Assembly (NCBI GenBank): GCA_963658085.1
Contig: CAVKOU010000018.1
Location: 1 to 48,840, forward strand
DNA length: 48,840 nucleotides
Reading direction: 5' to 3'
Source: CAKRJP01 sp963658085
Lineage (GTDB): Bacteria > Bacillota > Clostridia > Lachnospirales > Lachnospiraceae
A program made the translations under genes and the position numbers. Of this stretch, positions 27,173-34,881 are shown piece by piece (the stretch's first letter is position 1; each line of letters starts with the position of its first letter). The notes under the pieces were generated by a model. That model ran no database searches and was not told the origin of the DNA. It saw only the letters and a list, made by a program, of their open reading frames with translations.

Positions 27173-27204
27173 TTATCCACATTTTCCACAAGGAATTATC
27201 CACA
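27173..27204 (+). promoter_or_regulatory. Cluster of three DnaA boxes upstream of dnaD-dnaC
   Basis: TTATCCACA occurs at 27173-27181 and 27196-27204, both perfect matches to the strong DnaA box. TTTTCCACA, with one mismatch, lies directly between them at 27182-27190. All three are in the same orientation, and an AT-rich stretch follows. They lie 53 to 84 bases upstream of the dnaD -10 element, where a bound regulator could act on the promoter. Confidence 0.8.
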
Positions 27205-27253
27205 AAAAAGTCAAAATTTGTCACGAAAATTTCTTTTTTGGCAGAACTTGCAA

Positions 27254-27262
27254 TGCTATAAT
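27254..27262 (+). promoter_or_regulatory. Extended -10 promoter of the dnaD-dnaC operon
   Basis: TG-C-TATAAT is a perfect extended -10 element. The matching -35 position (27234-27239) is only a T-run, so the promoter may depend on the extended element or on an activator bound at the upstream DnaA boxes. A leader of about 80 bases would follow. Confidence 0.75.
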
Positions 27263-27351
27263 GTTTAACATAATGCCTGCATCACAGAGGGAGACACGAT
27301 CTGTAGGTATTTATTACGGAGTATAGCAGAAGTTTAGAGGAGTTGTAGAAA

Positions 27352-28443
27352 GTGATGACAAAGTTGACATTAAGGAATTATCCCCAGGATACAACGACTG
27401 TGTTGGATAATGAATTTATAGACAAATACATGGCAGAGGCCAATGGAGAGTATGTGAAGGTATACCTTCTTCTCCAACGTCATATGAATCGCTCTACGGA
27501 ACTTTTGTCAGTGGCGGAGATGGCAGACCGCCTGGAGTGTACCGAGAAGGATATCACCAGAGCTTTGAAATATTGGAAGAAACAGGGACTTTTGGATTAC
27601 GAGGAAGCCTCCGGAACACAGACGGAGGAATCTTCGGTGACGAATGCGTCCCGGAAAGTGCAGTATCAGGAGATTGCTACCCCGGAGAAAGTAACAGATT
27701 CTGTTCCGGTTGCAGGAAGCAAGACGGAACCAAAAGAGCCGGAATTTTCAGAGAAAGTTATCTCTGAGAAGAAAACAGAGCCTAAGAAAAACATAGCCCC
27801 TGAAAATTTAAAAGAACGTCTGTATGTGGCGGAACAATATTTGGGAAAAACCTTAACAGCTAAGGAAGTTGATACTATTGCATATTTCTTAGAGGAACTT
27901 CATCTGTCAGAGGATTTGGTTGATTATCTTATCGAATCTTGCGTGGAGGCCGGCCACAAGAGTATGCGCTATATCGAGAAAGTAGCTATTTCCTGGCATG
28001 AGCAGGGAATCAAGACAGTGAAACAGGCTAAGAACTCCTCGAAAGTTTATAATACTGCATGTTATTCGGTTTTGAATGCTTATGGTATCAAGAACCGGGC
28101 ACCGGTGGAGACAGAGACTGCGCTTATCCGGAAGTGGACCCAGGAATATGCATTTTCCTTGGATATCATATTGGAGGCCTGCAAGAGAACTATGCAGAGC
28201 ATACATAATCCAAGCTTTGAATATACCGATTCTATTTTGAAGAATTGGTCGAATAAGAAGGTTCGCTCTCTGAAGGATGTCGAAACCGTAGATGCAGAAT
28301 TTGTAAAGAGCAGGAGCAAGAAGGCCAACGAACAGAAGGAAGCAAGCTTAGCTGCCAAGAAGACTGCAAAGACAAAGTTCAATAACTTTGATGAGAGAGA
28401 ATATAATATGAGCGACTTAGAACGTCGCCTGGTACAGCAATAG
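27352..28443 (+). CDS. dnaD: DnaD-domain replication initiation protein
   Basis: The protein has 363 residues. An N-terminal winged-helix-like region (about 1-95) is followed by a charged linker and two helical DnaD/DnaB-like domains (about 140-320, with KSMRYIEKVAISWHEQGIKT resembling the DnaB_2 family's YIxxILxxW motif). The protein should remodel DNA and recruit the helicase loader at replication origins. The GTG at 27352 is 9 bases after AGAGGAG; the ATG directly after it is an alternative. It lies upstream of the DnaC-like loader gene, as in other Clostridia. The cluster of DnaA boxes upstream suggests DnaA-linked expression. Confidence 0.88.
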   Translation: MMTKLTLRNYPQDTTTVLDNEFIDKYMAEANGEYVKVYLLLQRHMNRSTELLSVAEMADRLECTEKDITRALKYWKKQGLLDYEEASGTQTEESSVTNASRKVQYQEIATPEKVTDSVPVAGSKTEPKEPEFSEKVISEKKTEPKKNIAPENLKERLYVAEQYLGKTLTAKEVDTIAYFLEELHLSEDLVDYLIESCVEAGHKSMRYIEKVAISWHEQGIKTVKQAKNSSKVYNTACYSVLNAYGIKNRAPVETETALIRKWTQEYAFSLDIILEACKRTMQSIHNPSFEYTDSILKNWSNKKVRSLKDVETVDAEFVKSRSKKANEQKEASLAAKKTAKTKFNNFDEREYNMSDLERRLVQQ

Positions 28444-28496
28444 TCGTTACGAACATTACATGGTTTCGTAATGTAAGTGGCAAGGAGTAAAAACGT

Positions 28497-29510
28497 ATGG
28501 CATTATCCAATTCGCAGTATGATCGTCTGATGCGATCCTATGAACAGCGACAACTAGATAATGAAAGAGACCAGAGAGCCCGTTATGAGGAGGCTGTAAA
28601 AAAGATCCCTGAAATCAGAGAGATTGACAGTCAAATTGCGTCTCTTAGTGTTTCCAGAGCCAAGGCGCTTCTTTTGGGAGGAGCCAAGGATATCGGAAAT
28701 CTGAAAGAAGAGATTGCCCTTCTTTCTCAGAAAAAGAGGAAGGCCCTTGTAAGATCCGGTTTTCCGGAGGACTATTTGGAGGAGCATTACACCTGCCCGG
28801 ATTGTAAGGATACCGGATATATCGGCAGTGAGAAATGTCACTGCTTAAAGAAAGCCATTGGAGAACTTTTATATACCCAGTCTAATCTGAAGGGGATTTT
28901 AGAAGAAGAGAATTTTGAAAAATGTTCTCTGGACTATTATTCCTGCAATCATATAGATCCTATGACCGGACGGTCATCTCTGGATGCTATGAAGATCGCA
29001 TTAAAAACTTGTCGGGAATTTGTCGATACATTTTCTACGGAGTTTCGCAATATATATTTATATGGAGACACAGGAGTAGGGAAGACATTTCTCTCCCACT
29101 GTGTTGCAAAGGAGCTGATGGAACAATCCCGCTCGGTGATCTATCTCACCTCGGATCAGCTCTTTAAGATATTTTCAAAGAATGTCTTTGGAGGGCGGGA
29201 TGAGAAGGAGGAAGAAGCCTACCAATACATCTATGATTGTGATTTGTTGATCATCGACGATCTTGGAACAGAGAGTCCCAACTCTTTTTCCATTTCTCAA
29301 TTATTTGTATGTTTAAATGAGAGGATTCTTCGCAAGAAATCTACTATGATATCCACCAACTTAGCGTTGGAAGATATAAAGAACATTTATTCCGAAAGGA
29401 TTTTCTCCCGGATCAGCAGCGATTATACCATACTTCGTCTGACCGGTGATGATATCCGTGTCCAGAAAAAATTACTTAACCTTGGAGGTAAAAAAAATGC
29501 TACGACGTAA
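28497..29510 (+). CDS. DnaC/DnaI-like AAA+ replicative helicase loader
   Basis: The protein has 337 residues. The N-terminal helical region carries a cysteine cluster (Cys100, Cys103, Cys114, Cys116) that probably binds zinc, as in DnaI. The AAA+ domain has Walker A GDTGVGKT at 190-197, Walker B LLIIDDLGTE and an arginine-finger region near SERIFSRIS. It should load the replicative helicase with its partner DnaD. IstB transposition helpers share the fold, but no transposase is nearby and the zinc region favours a loader. Its stop overlaps the start of prs by 14 bases. Confidence 0.88.
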   Translation: MALSNSQYDRLMRSYEQRQLDNERDQRARYEEAVKKIPEIREIDSQIASLSVSRAKALLLGGAKDIGNLKEEIALLSQKKRKALVRSGFPEDYLEEHYTCPDCKDTGYIGSEKCHCLKKAIGELLYTQSNLKGILEEENFEKCSLDYYSCNHIDPMTGRSSLDAMKIALKTCREFVDTFSTEFRNIYLYGDTGVGKTFLSHCVAKELMEQSRSVIYLTSDQLFKIFSKNVFGGRDEKEEEAYQYIYDCDLLIIDDLGTESPNSFSISQLFVCLNERILRKKSTMISTNLALEDIKNIYSERIFSRISSDYTILRLTGDDIRVQKKLLNLGGKKNATT

Positions 29511-30681
29511 TGATCGCAAACTGGAGAATATTCCTGCAGGACCGATAGGAATTATCGCAATTGATGGTTGCCAGGTCATGGGAAATAAGGTAAACAACTA
29601 CCTGGTACAGTGGAGACATGAGGATGGTCCAGAATTCAAGAATGATATTGTTTTTAGTGGATACGAGAAAGATAATTATCTGATCCCGGCAAAGCTTCCG
29701 AGATTTGGTTCCGGTGAGGCCAAGGGAAGTATTGAGGAATCCGTGAGAGGTCGCGATATTTATATTATGGTAGATGTATGTAATTACAGTCTTACCTACA
29801 ATATGAACGGACATGTAAATCATATGTCACCGGATGACCATTATCAGAACTTAAAGCGTGTGATCGCTGCTATTGGTGGAAAAGCCAAGAGAATTACAGT
29901 CATCATGCCATTTTTATATGAGAGCCGTCAGCACAAGAGAAGCAGCAGAGAGTCATTGGACTGCGCACTTGCTTTGCAGGAATTAGTTGGCATGGGAGTG
30001 GATAATATCATTACCTTTGATGCACACGATCCGAGAGTGCAGAACGCTATTCCGTTACATGGATTCGAGACTGTGCGTCCAACCTATCAGTTTGTGAAGG
30101 CATTGCTTCGTAATTTTACTGACTTAAAGGTTGACAGTGACCATATGATGGCCATCAGCCCGGATGAGGGTGCTACAGAGAGAGCAGTATACCTTGCCAA
30201 CGTGCTGAATTTGGATATGGGTATGTTCTATAAGAGAAGAGATTATACAAAGATTGTAAATGGACGTAATCCTATCGTGGCACATGAGTTTTTGGGATCT
30301 TCTGTCGAGGGCAAGGATGTAATCATCTTAGATGATATGATTTCCTCCGGAGATAGTATTTTGGATGTAGCCCGTCAGTTAAAACAGCGCAAGGCAAAGA
30401 GAGTATTCGCTGCGGCAACCTTTGGTTTATTTACCAACGGATTGGAGAAGTTTGATGAGGCTTATGAAGAGGGCATTATCGATGCGGTACTTACCACAAA
30501 TCTGATCTATCAGACACCGGAGCTTTTAGAGAGACCTTACTATATCAGTTGTGGTATGAGTAAATATGTGGCTCTGCTGATTGATACCTTGAATCATGAT
30601 GGTTCTATCAGCGATATTTTGGATCCGAGTGAGCGTATCCAGGATGTTACCGCTCGTTATAAAAATGGGGAAGCTATTTAA
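29497..30681 (+). CDS. prs: Ribose-phosphate pyrophosphokinase (long form)
   Basis: The enzyme makes PRPP from ribose 5-phosphate and ATP for nucleotide, histidine and tryptophan synthesis. It has 394 residues, longer than the usual 310-320. Family elements are FLYESRQHKRSSRESL, TFDAHDPRVQNAI and the metal-binding aspartates, with KRRDYTK as flexible loop. The PRPP-binding loop reads DDMISSGDS, where ordinary Prs has DD(I/M)xDTGGT, so it is a divergent class. The ATG at 29497 has TTGGAGG 8 bases upstream; an upstream ATG inside the loader gene is rejected. It overlaps dnaC by 14 bases. Confidence 0.9.
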   Translation: MLRRNDRKLENIPAGPIGIIAIDGCQVMGNKVNNYLVQWRHEDGPEFKNDIVFSGYEKDNYLIPAKLPRFGSGEAKGSIEESVRGRDIYIMVDVCNYSLTYNMNGHVNHMSPDDHYQNLKRVIAAIGGKAKRITVIMPFLYESRQHKRSSRESLDCALALQELVGMGVDNIITFDAHDPRVQNAIPLHGFETVRPTYQFVKALLRNFTDLKVDSDHMMAISPDEGATERAVYLANVLNLDMGMFYKRRDYTKIVNGRNPIVAHEFLGSSVEGKDVIILDDMISSGDSILDVARQLKQRKAKRVFAAATFGLFTNGLEKFDEAYEEGIIDAVLTTNLIYQTPELLERPYYISCGMSKYVALLIDTLNHDGSISDILDPSERIQDVTARYKNGEAI

Positions 30682-30733
30682 TCATTGCCTAGAGGGTATA
30701 TGTAAATAGAAACAAAAAAGAAGGAGAAGAGAC

Positions 30734-32176
30734 ATGGCAAAAGAGAAGAAATTAGTCAAAAATATTACACCACGTGACGTAGACTTCGCACAGTGGTACA
30801 CAGACGTTGTAAGAGAGGCTGAACTTTGTGACTATTCCAGCGTAAAGGGATGCTTGAACTATCTGCCCAATGGTTATGCGATCTGGGAGAGAATTCAGGC
30901 TGACTTAGACAGACGTTTCAAAGAAACTGGCGTAGAGAATGTATACCTGCCGTGTCTGATTCCGGAAAGCCTTCTTCAGAAAGAAAAGGATCATATCGAA
31001 GGATTTGCTCCGGAAGTAGCTTGGGTAACTCATGGAGGAACAGAAAAACTTCAGGAGAAGATGTGTATCCGTCCGACTTCCGAGACGTTATTCTGTGATT
31101 TGTGGTCAAGAACAGTACAGTCTTATAGAGACCTTCCGAAGGTATGGAACCAGTGGAACTCTGTACTTCGTTGGGAGAAGACTACAAGACCATTCCTTCG
31201 TTCCAGAGAGTTCTTATGGCAGGAGGGACATACCATCCACGCAACTTACGAGGAAGCAGAAGAACGTACCATTCAGATGTTCCATGTATATGAGGATTGC
31301 TATCGTGAGACTATGGCTATTCCTTTTGTATCCGGAAGAAAAGCAGAGCACGAGAAGTTTGCAGGAGCTCAGGATACCTATACCATCGAAGCTTTGATGC
31401 ACGATGGAAAAGCATTGCAGTCAGCAACAAGCCACTTCTTTGGAAGTGCATTCCCGGATGCATTTGGCATTAAGTATGTAGATAAAGACGGAAAATTAAA
31501 GAGTGTATATGAGACTTCCTGGGGATGGTCTACCAGAAGTATCGGAGCGCTTATCATGGTACACAGTGACGATGATGGATTGGTATTACCTCCACATGTT
31601 GCACCGATTGAGTGTCGCGTGATTCCGGTTGCACAGCATAAGGAAGGCGTTCTTGACCGTGCAAATCAGCTGTTAGCAGAATTAAAGGCTGCTGGATACC
31701 GTGTAAATATTGATGACTCTGAGAAGAGCCCGGGATGGAAATTCTCTGAGCAGGAGATTGTAGGAATCCCAACTCGTATTGAGATCGGACCAAAGGATAT
31801 CGAGAATAACCAGGCAGTGATCGTTCGAAGAGATACTCGTGAGAAATACTTTGTTTCCTTAGACGAGATTACTGTAAAGCTTCGTGAGATCTTAGAACAG
31901 ATGCAGGAAGATATGTATCACCGTGCAGAAGAATTCCTGTTAAGCCATATTGATACAGCAACCAATATGGATGAGATGAAAGAAAAGTTTAATGCCAACA
32001 GAGGTTTTGTAAAAGCTTGCTGGTGTGGAGATCCTGAGTGCGAGGATGAGGTAAAAGCTGCTACAGGCGGAGCTGCTACCAGATGTCTGATCGAAGACGA
32101 GGATATGATTTCAGATACTTGCATTTGGTGTGGAAAGCCAGCAAAACATATGGCATATTGGGGAAAATCCTACTAG
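30734..32176 (+). CDS. proS: Prolyl-tRNA synthetase, archaeal/eukaryotic type
   Basis: This class II synthetase charges tRNA-Pro in the cytosol. It has 480 residues and lacks the large insertion domain of the usual bacterial ProRS, so it belongs to the ProS type 3 form common in Clostridia. Motif 2 is in the LRWEKTTRPFLRSREF stretch. The C-terminal end carries CWCGDPECED and CIWCGKP, a zinc-binding motif, and ends in Tyr. AAGGAGAAGAG precedes the ATG. cca begins 8 bases after the stop. There is no T-box leader in the 52-base gap upstream. Confidence 0.96.
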   Translation: MAKEKKLVKNITPRDVDFAQWYTDVVREAELCDYSSVKGCLNYLPNGYAIWERIQADLDRRFKETGVENVYLPCLIPESLLQKEKDHIEGFAPEVAWVTHGGTEKLQEKMCIRPTSETLFCDLWSRTVQSYRDLPKVWNQWNSVLRWEKTTRPFLRSREFLWQEGHTIHATYEEAEERTIQMFHVYEDCYRETMAIPFVSGRKAEHEKFAGAQDTYTIEALMHDGKALQSATSHFFGSAFPDAFGIKYVDKDGKLKSVYETSWGWSTRSIGALIMVHSDDDGLVLPPHVAPIECRVIPVAQHKEGVLDRANQLLAELKAAGYRVNIDDSEKSPGWKFSEQEIVGIPTRIEIGPKDIENNQAVIVRRDTREKYFVSLDEITVKLREILEQMQEDMYHRAEEFLLSHIDTATNMDEMKEKFNANRGFVKACWCGDPECEDEVKAATGGAATRCLIEDEDMISDTCIWCGKPAKHMAYWGKSY

Positions 32177-32184
32177 GAAATAAC

Positions 32185-33501
32185 ATGAAAATAAACTTAC
32201 CAGAAAAAGTAAATCAGATCATACATAAGCTGCAGGCAAATGGTTATGAGGCCTATGCCGTGGGAGGCTGTGTCAGAGACTCTCTTTTAGGAAGAGTGCC
32301 GGAGGACTGGGATATTACCACCTCGGCACTTCCGGAGGAGACGAAAGCCTTGTTTTCGCATACCTTTGATACGGGGATCGAACACGGTACAGTGACGGTA
32401 CTTTTGGGAAAGGATACCTTTGAAGTTACGACCTATCGGATCGATGGGAAGTATGAAGATAGCAGACATCCTACAGAGGTAACCTTTACCAGAAGTCTTA
32501 CGGAAGATTTGTTGCGTCGTGATTTTACCATTAATGCTATGGCCTATAATGATGACTCTGGTATTATCGACCGGTTTGGAGGTTTTAAGGATCTGGCGGA
32601 TCATCGCATCCGATGTGTGGGAAAAGCAGAGGAGCGTTTTTCGGAGGATGCCTTAAGAATCCTTCGCGGGGTTCGATTTGCGGCACAGCTTGGATTTGAC
32701 ATTGATCCAGCTACCAAGGTAGGGATGCGAAAACTCGCTCCTACGTTAGCCAATATCAGTGCCGAGAGAATTCAGGTGGAACTGATCAAAATGTTATGTG
32801 CCAAGGCACCGGAGCGTATCCGAGAAGCTTATGAACTGGGAATTACAAAGGTATTTCTTCCGGAATTTGACCGGATGATGGAGACTACACAGGAGAATCC
32901 TCATCATCAATATTCTGTGGGAGAGCATACCATCCATGCCATTTGCAATGTGCCGGCAGATAAGGTACTTCGCCTTGCTATGCTTTTTCATGATGTGGGA
33001 AAACCGGACATGAAAACTATAGACGAGAATGGAGTTGCACATTTTTGCGGTCATCCTTCTTTGGGTGCTACGATGACAAGAGAGATCATGCATCGCCTGA
33101 AATTCGATAATGATACCCTGAGGAAGGTGACGAAGTTAGTGGAGGTTCACGATTATCGTATGCCTGCCACCCATAAAAATGTTCGCCGGGCCATGAACAA
33201 AATCGGGGAAGACTTATTTCCCTACTATATTCAGGTGAGAAGAGCAGATGCTTTGGCTCAGAGTGATTATCAAAGACAGGAGAAACTAGATACCATTGAT
33301 CAGATCGAGATGATATATAAGGATATTCTTGCTTCGGGGCAATGTGTATCTTTAAAGGATCTGGCAGTTACCGGAAGTGATCTGATTGCAGCAGGAATGA
33401 CTCCGGGAAAAGAGATCGGAGAGACATTAAGACGCTTGCTGGAGTTGGTGATTGAGGAGCCTGAGCTGAATACAAAAGAAGAACTTTTGAAACGTTGTTA
33501 A
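32185..33501 (+). CDS. cca: CCA tRNA nucleotidyltransferase
   Basis: The enzyme adds or repairs the 3'-CCA end of tRNAs. It has 438 residues. The class II polymerase-beta head carries GGCVRD at 27-32 and EDWDITTSA; the RRDFTINAMAY motif follows, and an HD domain (HDVGKPD from residue 269) forms the C-terminal part. The start at 32185 is supported by AGGAAA after the proS stop; a longer frame inside proS is rejected. It is probably co-transcribed with proS, making a tRNA-function pair. Confidence 0.96.
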   Translation: MKINLPEKVNQIIHKLQANGYEAYAVGGCVRDSLLGRVPEDWDITTSALPEETKALFSHTFDTGIEHGTVTVLLGKDTFEVTTYRIDGKYEDSRHPTEVTFTRSLTEDLLRRDFTINAMAYNDDSGIIDRFGGFKDLADHRIRCVGKAEERFSEDALRILRGVRFAAQLGFDIDPATKVGMRKLAPTLANISAERIQVELIKMLCAKAPERIREAYELGITKVFLPEFDRMMETTQENPHHQYSVGEHTIHAICNVPADKVLRLAMLFHDVGKPDMKTIDENGVAHFCGHPSLGATMTREIMHRLKFDNDTLRKVTKLVEVHDYRMPATHKNVRRAMNKIGEDLFPYYIQVRRADALAQSDYQRQEKLDTIDQIEMIYKDILASGQCVSLKDLAVTGSDLIAAGMTPGKEIGETLRRLLELVIEEPELNTKEELLKRC

Positions 33502-33554
33502 ATAACTTCCTCTGTGAAATTTTTGAATTTCTATCGAAAGTTTGTCAAGATATT

Positions 33555-33576
33555 GTATTTCGTCAAAAAGAAATAC
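33555..33576. repeat. Short inverted repeat downstream of cca
   Basis: GTATTTC (33555-33561) and GAAATAC (33570-33576) form a 7-bp dyad with an 8-base loop. There is no T-run after it, so it is not a standard terminator. Confidence 0.5.
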
Positions 33577-33580
33577 ACAA

Positions 33581-33615
33581 GAACCCTGAAAAACCTTGAA
33601 AAACCCTGAAAAACC
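33581..33615 (+). repeat. Three 10-bp direct repeats with phased A5 tracts upstream of hup
   Basis: AAACCCTGAA-type units repeat at exact 10-base steps (33581, 33591, 33601) with one variant base, leaving A5 tracts at 33589, 33599 and 33609. A T8 run follows before the -35. Such phasing with the helical turn should bend the DNA upstream of the promoter and may act as an UP-like element. Confidence 0.75.
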
Positions 33616-33628
33616 GCGTTTTTTTTAC

Positions 33629-33657
33629 TTGACAACCTATATAAAAATCGTTATAAC
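33629..33657 (+). promoter_or_regulatory. Strong sigma-A promoter of hup
   Basis: Consensus TTGACA (33629-33634) and TATAAC (33652-33657) are 17 bases apart. The predicted start is near 33664, giving a leader of about 100 bases. Confidence 0.85.
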
Positions 33658-33715
33658 TGATACATAGGCGCTTTCGCAGATTGTTCGGGCGAAGGCCAAA
33701 CGTATATCAGTTATA
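33652..33715. promoter_or_regulatory. Inverted repeat spanning the hup -10 and leader
   Basis: TATAACTGATA (33652-33662) overlaps the -10 element and its perfect complement lies at 33705-33715. Between them GCTTTCGC and GCGAAGGC can form a nested hairpin. The left arm would be upstream of the transcript, so the outer dyad is a DNA-level feature, possibly an operator. Confidence 0.55.
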
Positions 33716-33765
33716 TGTAGATATTGAGAGATCCTATGAAGACAATAAAGAGGAGGAAGTAATCC

Positions 33766-34038
33766 ATGAACAAAACTGAGTTAGTAGCAGCAATTGCAGA
33801 TCGTGCTGAGATTTCCAAAAAGGATGCTGAGAAAGCTTTAAAGGCATTTGTTGACGTAGTAACAGAAGAACTTAAGAAGGACAATAAGGTACAGATCGTA
33901 GGTTTCGGAACATTCGAGACAAGTCAGAGAGCTGCAAGAGAGGGAAGAAATCCTCAGACAGGCAAGACTATGAAGATCGAAGCTTGCAAGGCTCCAAAGT
34001 TCAAAGCTGGTAAGGCTTTAAAGGATGCTGTTAACTAA
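33766..34038 (+). CDS. hup: HU-family nucleoid DNA-binding protein
   Basis: This 90-residue histone-like dimer bends DNA and compacts the nucleoid. It begins MNKTELVAAIA, has the GFGTFE turn and the arm with GRNPQTGKTMKI, where proline intercalates. The length is standard for HU. GAGGAGG lies upstream of the ATG. It opens the conserved hup-rqcP-divIC block and has its own strong promoter and terminator. Confidence 0.97.
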   Translation: MNKTELVAAIADRAEISKKDAEKALKAFVDVVTEELKKDNKVQIVGFGTFETSQRAAREGRNPQTGKTMKIEACKAPKFKAGKALKDAVN

Positions 34039-34066
34039 TCGTTTCGATAGTTGCATGATATGAGAA

Positions 34067-34097
34067 GGCAGGGAGTTTTACACTCTCTGCCTTTTTT
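34067..34097 (+). terminator. Intrinsic terminator after hup
   Basis: A 10-bp stem (34067-34076 with 34082-34091, one G-T pair) is followed by T6. It lies only 15 bases before the rqcP start, so some read-through is likely. Confidence 0.88.
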
Positions 34098-34112
34098 GAA
34101 GGAGAGTATAAA

Positions 34113-34352
34113 ATGAGATTAGATAAATTTTTGAAAGTATCCCGCTTGATCAAACGGCGGACCGTGGCCAACGAAGCCTGTGATGCAGGCCGTGTGTTGG
34201 TAAATGGGAATGTGGCTAAGGCTTCCGTGAAAGTAAAACCGGGAGATGTGATTGAAATCCAATTTGGTATGAAGACGGTAAAGGTGGAAGTGCTGGATAT
34301 TAAGGACACCACGAAGAAAGAAGAAGCAGGAAATCTGTTTAAATATCTGTAG
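34113..34352 (+). CDS. rqcP: S4-domain RNA-binding protein (RqcP / YabO type)
   Basis: This 79-residue protein is almost entirely an S4 domain (MRLDKFLKVSRLIKRR and AGRVLVNG). RqcP binds stalled 50S subunits with RqcH and helps add poly-alanine tails in ribosome quality control. The gene context after hup and before divIC matches the yabO locus of Firmicutes. AAGGAGAG precedes the ATG. The sporulation genes yabP and yabQ, which normally follow it, are absent. Confidence 0.92.
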   Translation: MRLDKFLKVSRLIKRRTVANEACDAGRVLVNGNVAKASVKVKPGDVIEIQFGMKTVKVEVLDIKDTTKKEEAGNLFKYL

Positions 34353-34376
34353 AATCCGACTATTTATCGAGAACGA

Positions 34377-34405
34377 CTTGAATTTGAGTCTTAAAAAAGA
34401 TATGA
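34377..34405 (+). promoter_or_regulatory. Sigma-A promoter of divIC
   Basis: TTGAAT (34377-34382) and TATGAT (34400-34405) are 17 bases apart. Transcription should begin near 34412, a few bases before a perfect reverse DnaA box. Confidence 0.75.
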
Positions 34406-34415
34406 TAGAGGAGAC

Positions 34416-34424
34416 TTGTGGATA
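34416..34424 (-). promoter_or_regulatory. Perfect DnaA box at the divIC transcription start
   Basis: TGTGGATAA on the + strand is TTATCCACA on the minus strand. It lies about 4 to 12 bases downstream of the predicted divIC start site, where a bound protein could block transcription. Confidence 0.65.
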
Positions 34425-34467
34425 AGATCGGTAGGGGATGCCGATAATTAATAAAGGTGAGTATAAG

Positions 34468-34794
34468 ATGGGTAAAAATAAACGCAGAAGGTCGGGGAGA
34501 AGAAGGACCGGAAGACGCACATCAAGCCAGACAATCAGTGTACTTAGCATCTGCGCAGTAGTAGTATTGTTGATCGTCATGGTATCTGTAAGTAGTGTAA
34601 CGTTGCAAGCAAAGGAAAAATCTCTTGCAGCTCAGGAGACGGAGCTAAAAGAACAGATCGAGAATGAAAAGACCCGTTCAGAAGAGATTGATGAATTGGA
34701 ATCATACGTAGGAACCGATGAATATATCGAGAGCGTGGCAAAAGAAAAGTTAGGATTGGTACACGAGGGAGAAATCGTGTTTAAGTCAGAATAA
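34468..34794 (+). CDS. divIC: Septum formation initiator DivIC/FtsB-like protein
   Basis: The protein has 108 residues. A basic cytoplasmic N-terminus (about 1-25, rich in Arg and Lys) precedes one membrane helix (about 26-48), then an external coiled coil (about 50-80, with LAAQETELKEQIENEK) and a short C-terminal domain with VAKEKLGLV. DivIC partners with FtsL and DivIB in activating septal wall synthesis. The ATG at 34468 follows AAAGGTGAG; an upstream ATG at 34438 is less well placed. A terminator follows. Confidence 0.88.
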   Translation: MGKNKRRRSGRRRTGRRTSSQTISVLSICAVVVLLIVMVSVSSVTLQAKEKSLAAQETELKEQIENEKTRSEEIDELESYVGTDEYIESVAKEKLGLVHEGEIVFKSE

Positions 34795-34799
34795 CCATG

Positions 34800-34831
34800 G
34801 GGCTTTGGGAAGAGATTTCCAAAGCCCTTTT
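34800..34831 (+). terminator. Intrinsic terminator after divIC
   Basis: GGGCTTTGG (34800-34808) pairs with 34819-34827, followed by T4. Confidence 0.82.
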
Positions 34832-34881
34832 GCGATACCTATGGATACCCACATGAATATTGGTATAGACAGGAGTAGATT

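Noticed and set aside
28497..29510. IstB-type transposition helper
   Set aside because: No transposase, terminal repeat or target duplication is nearby, and the N-terminal zinc cluster and dnaD neighbour fit a helicase loader.
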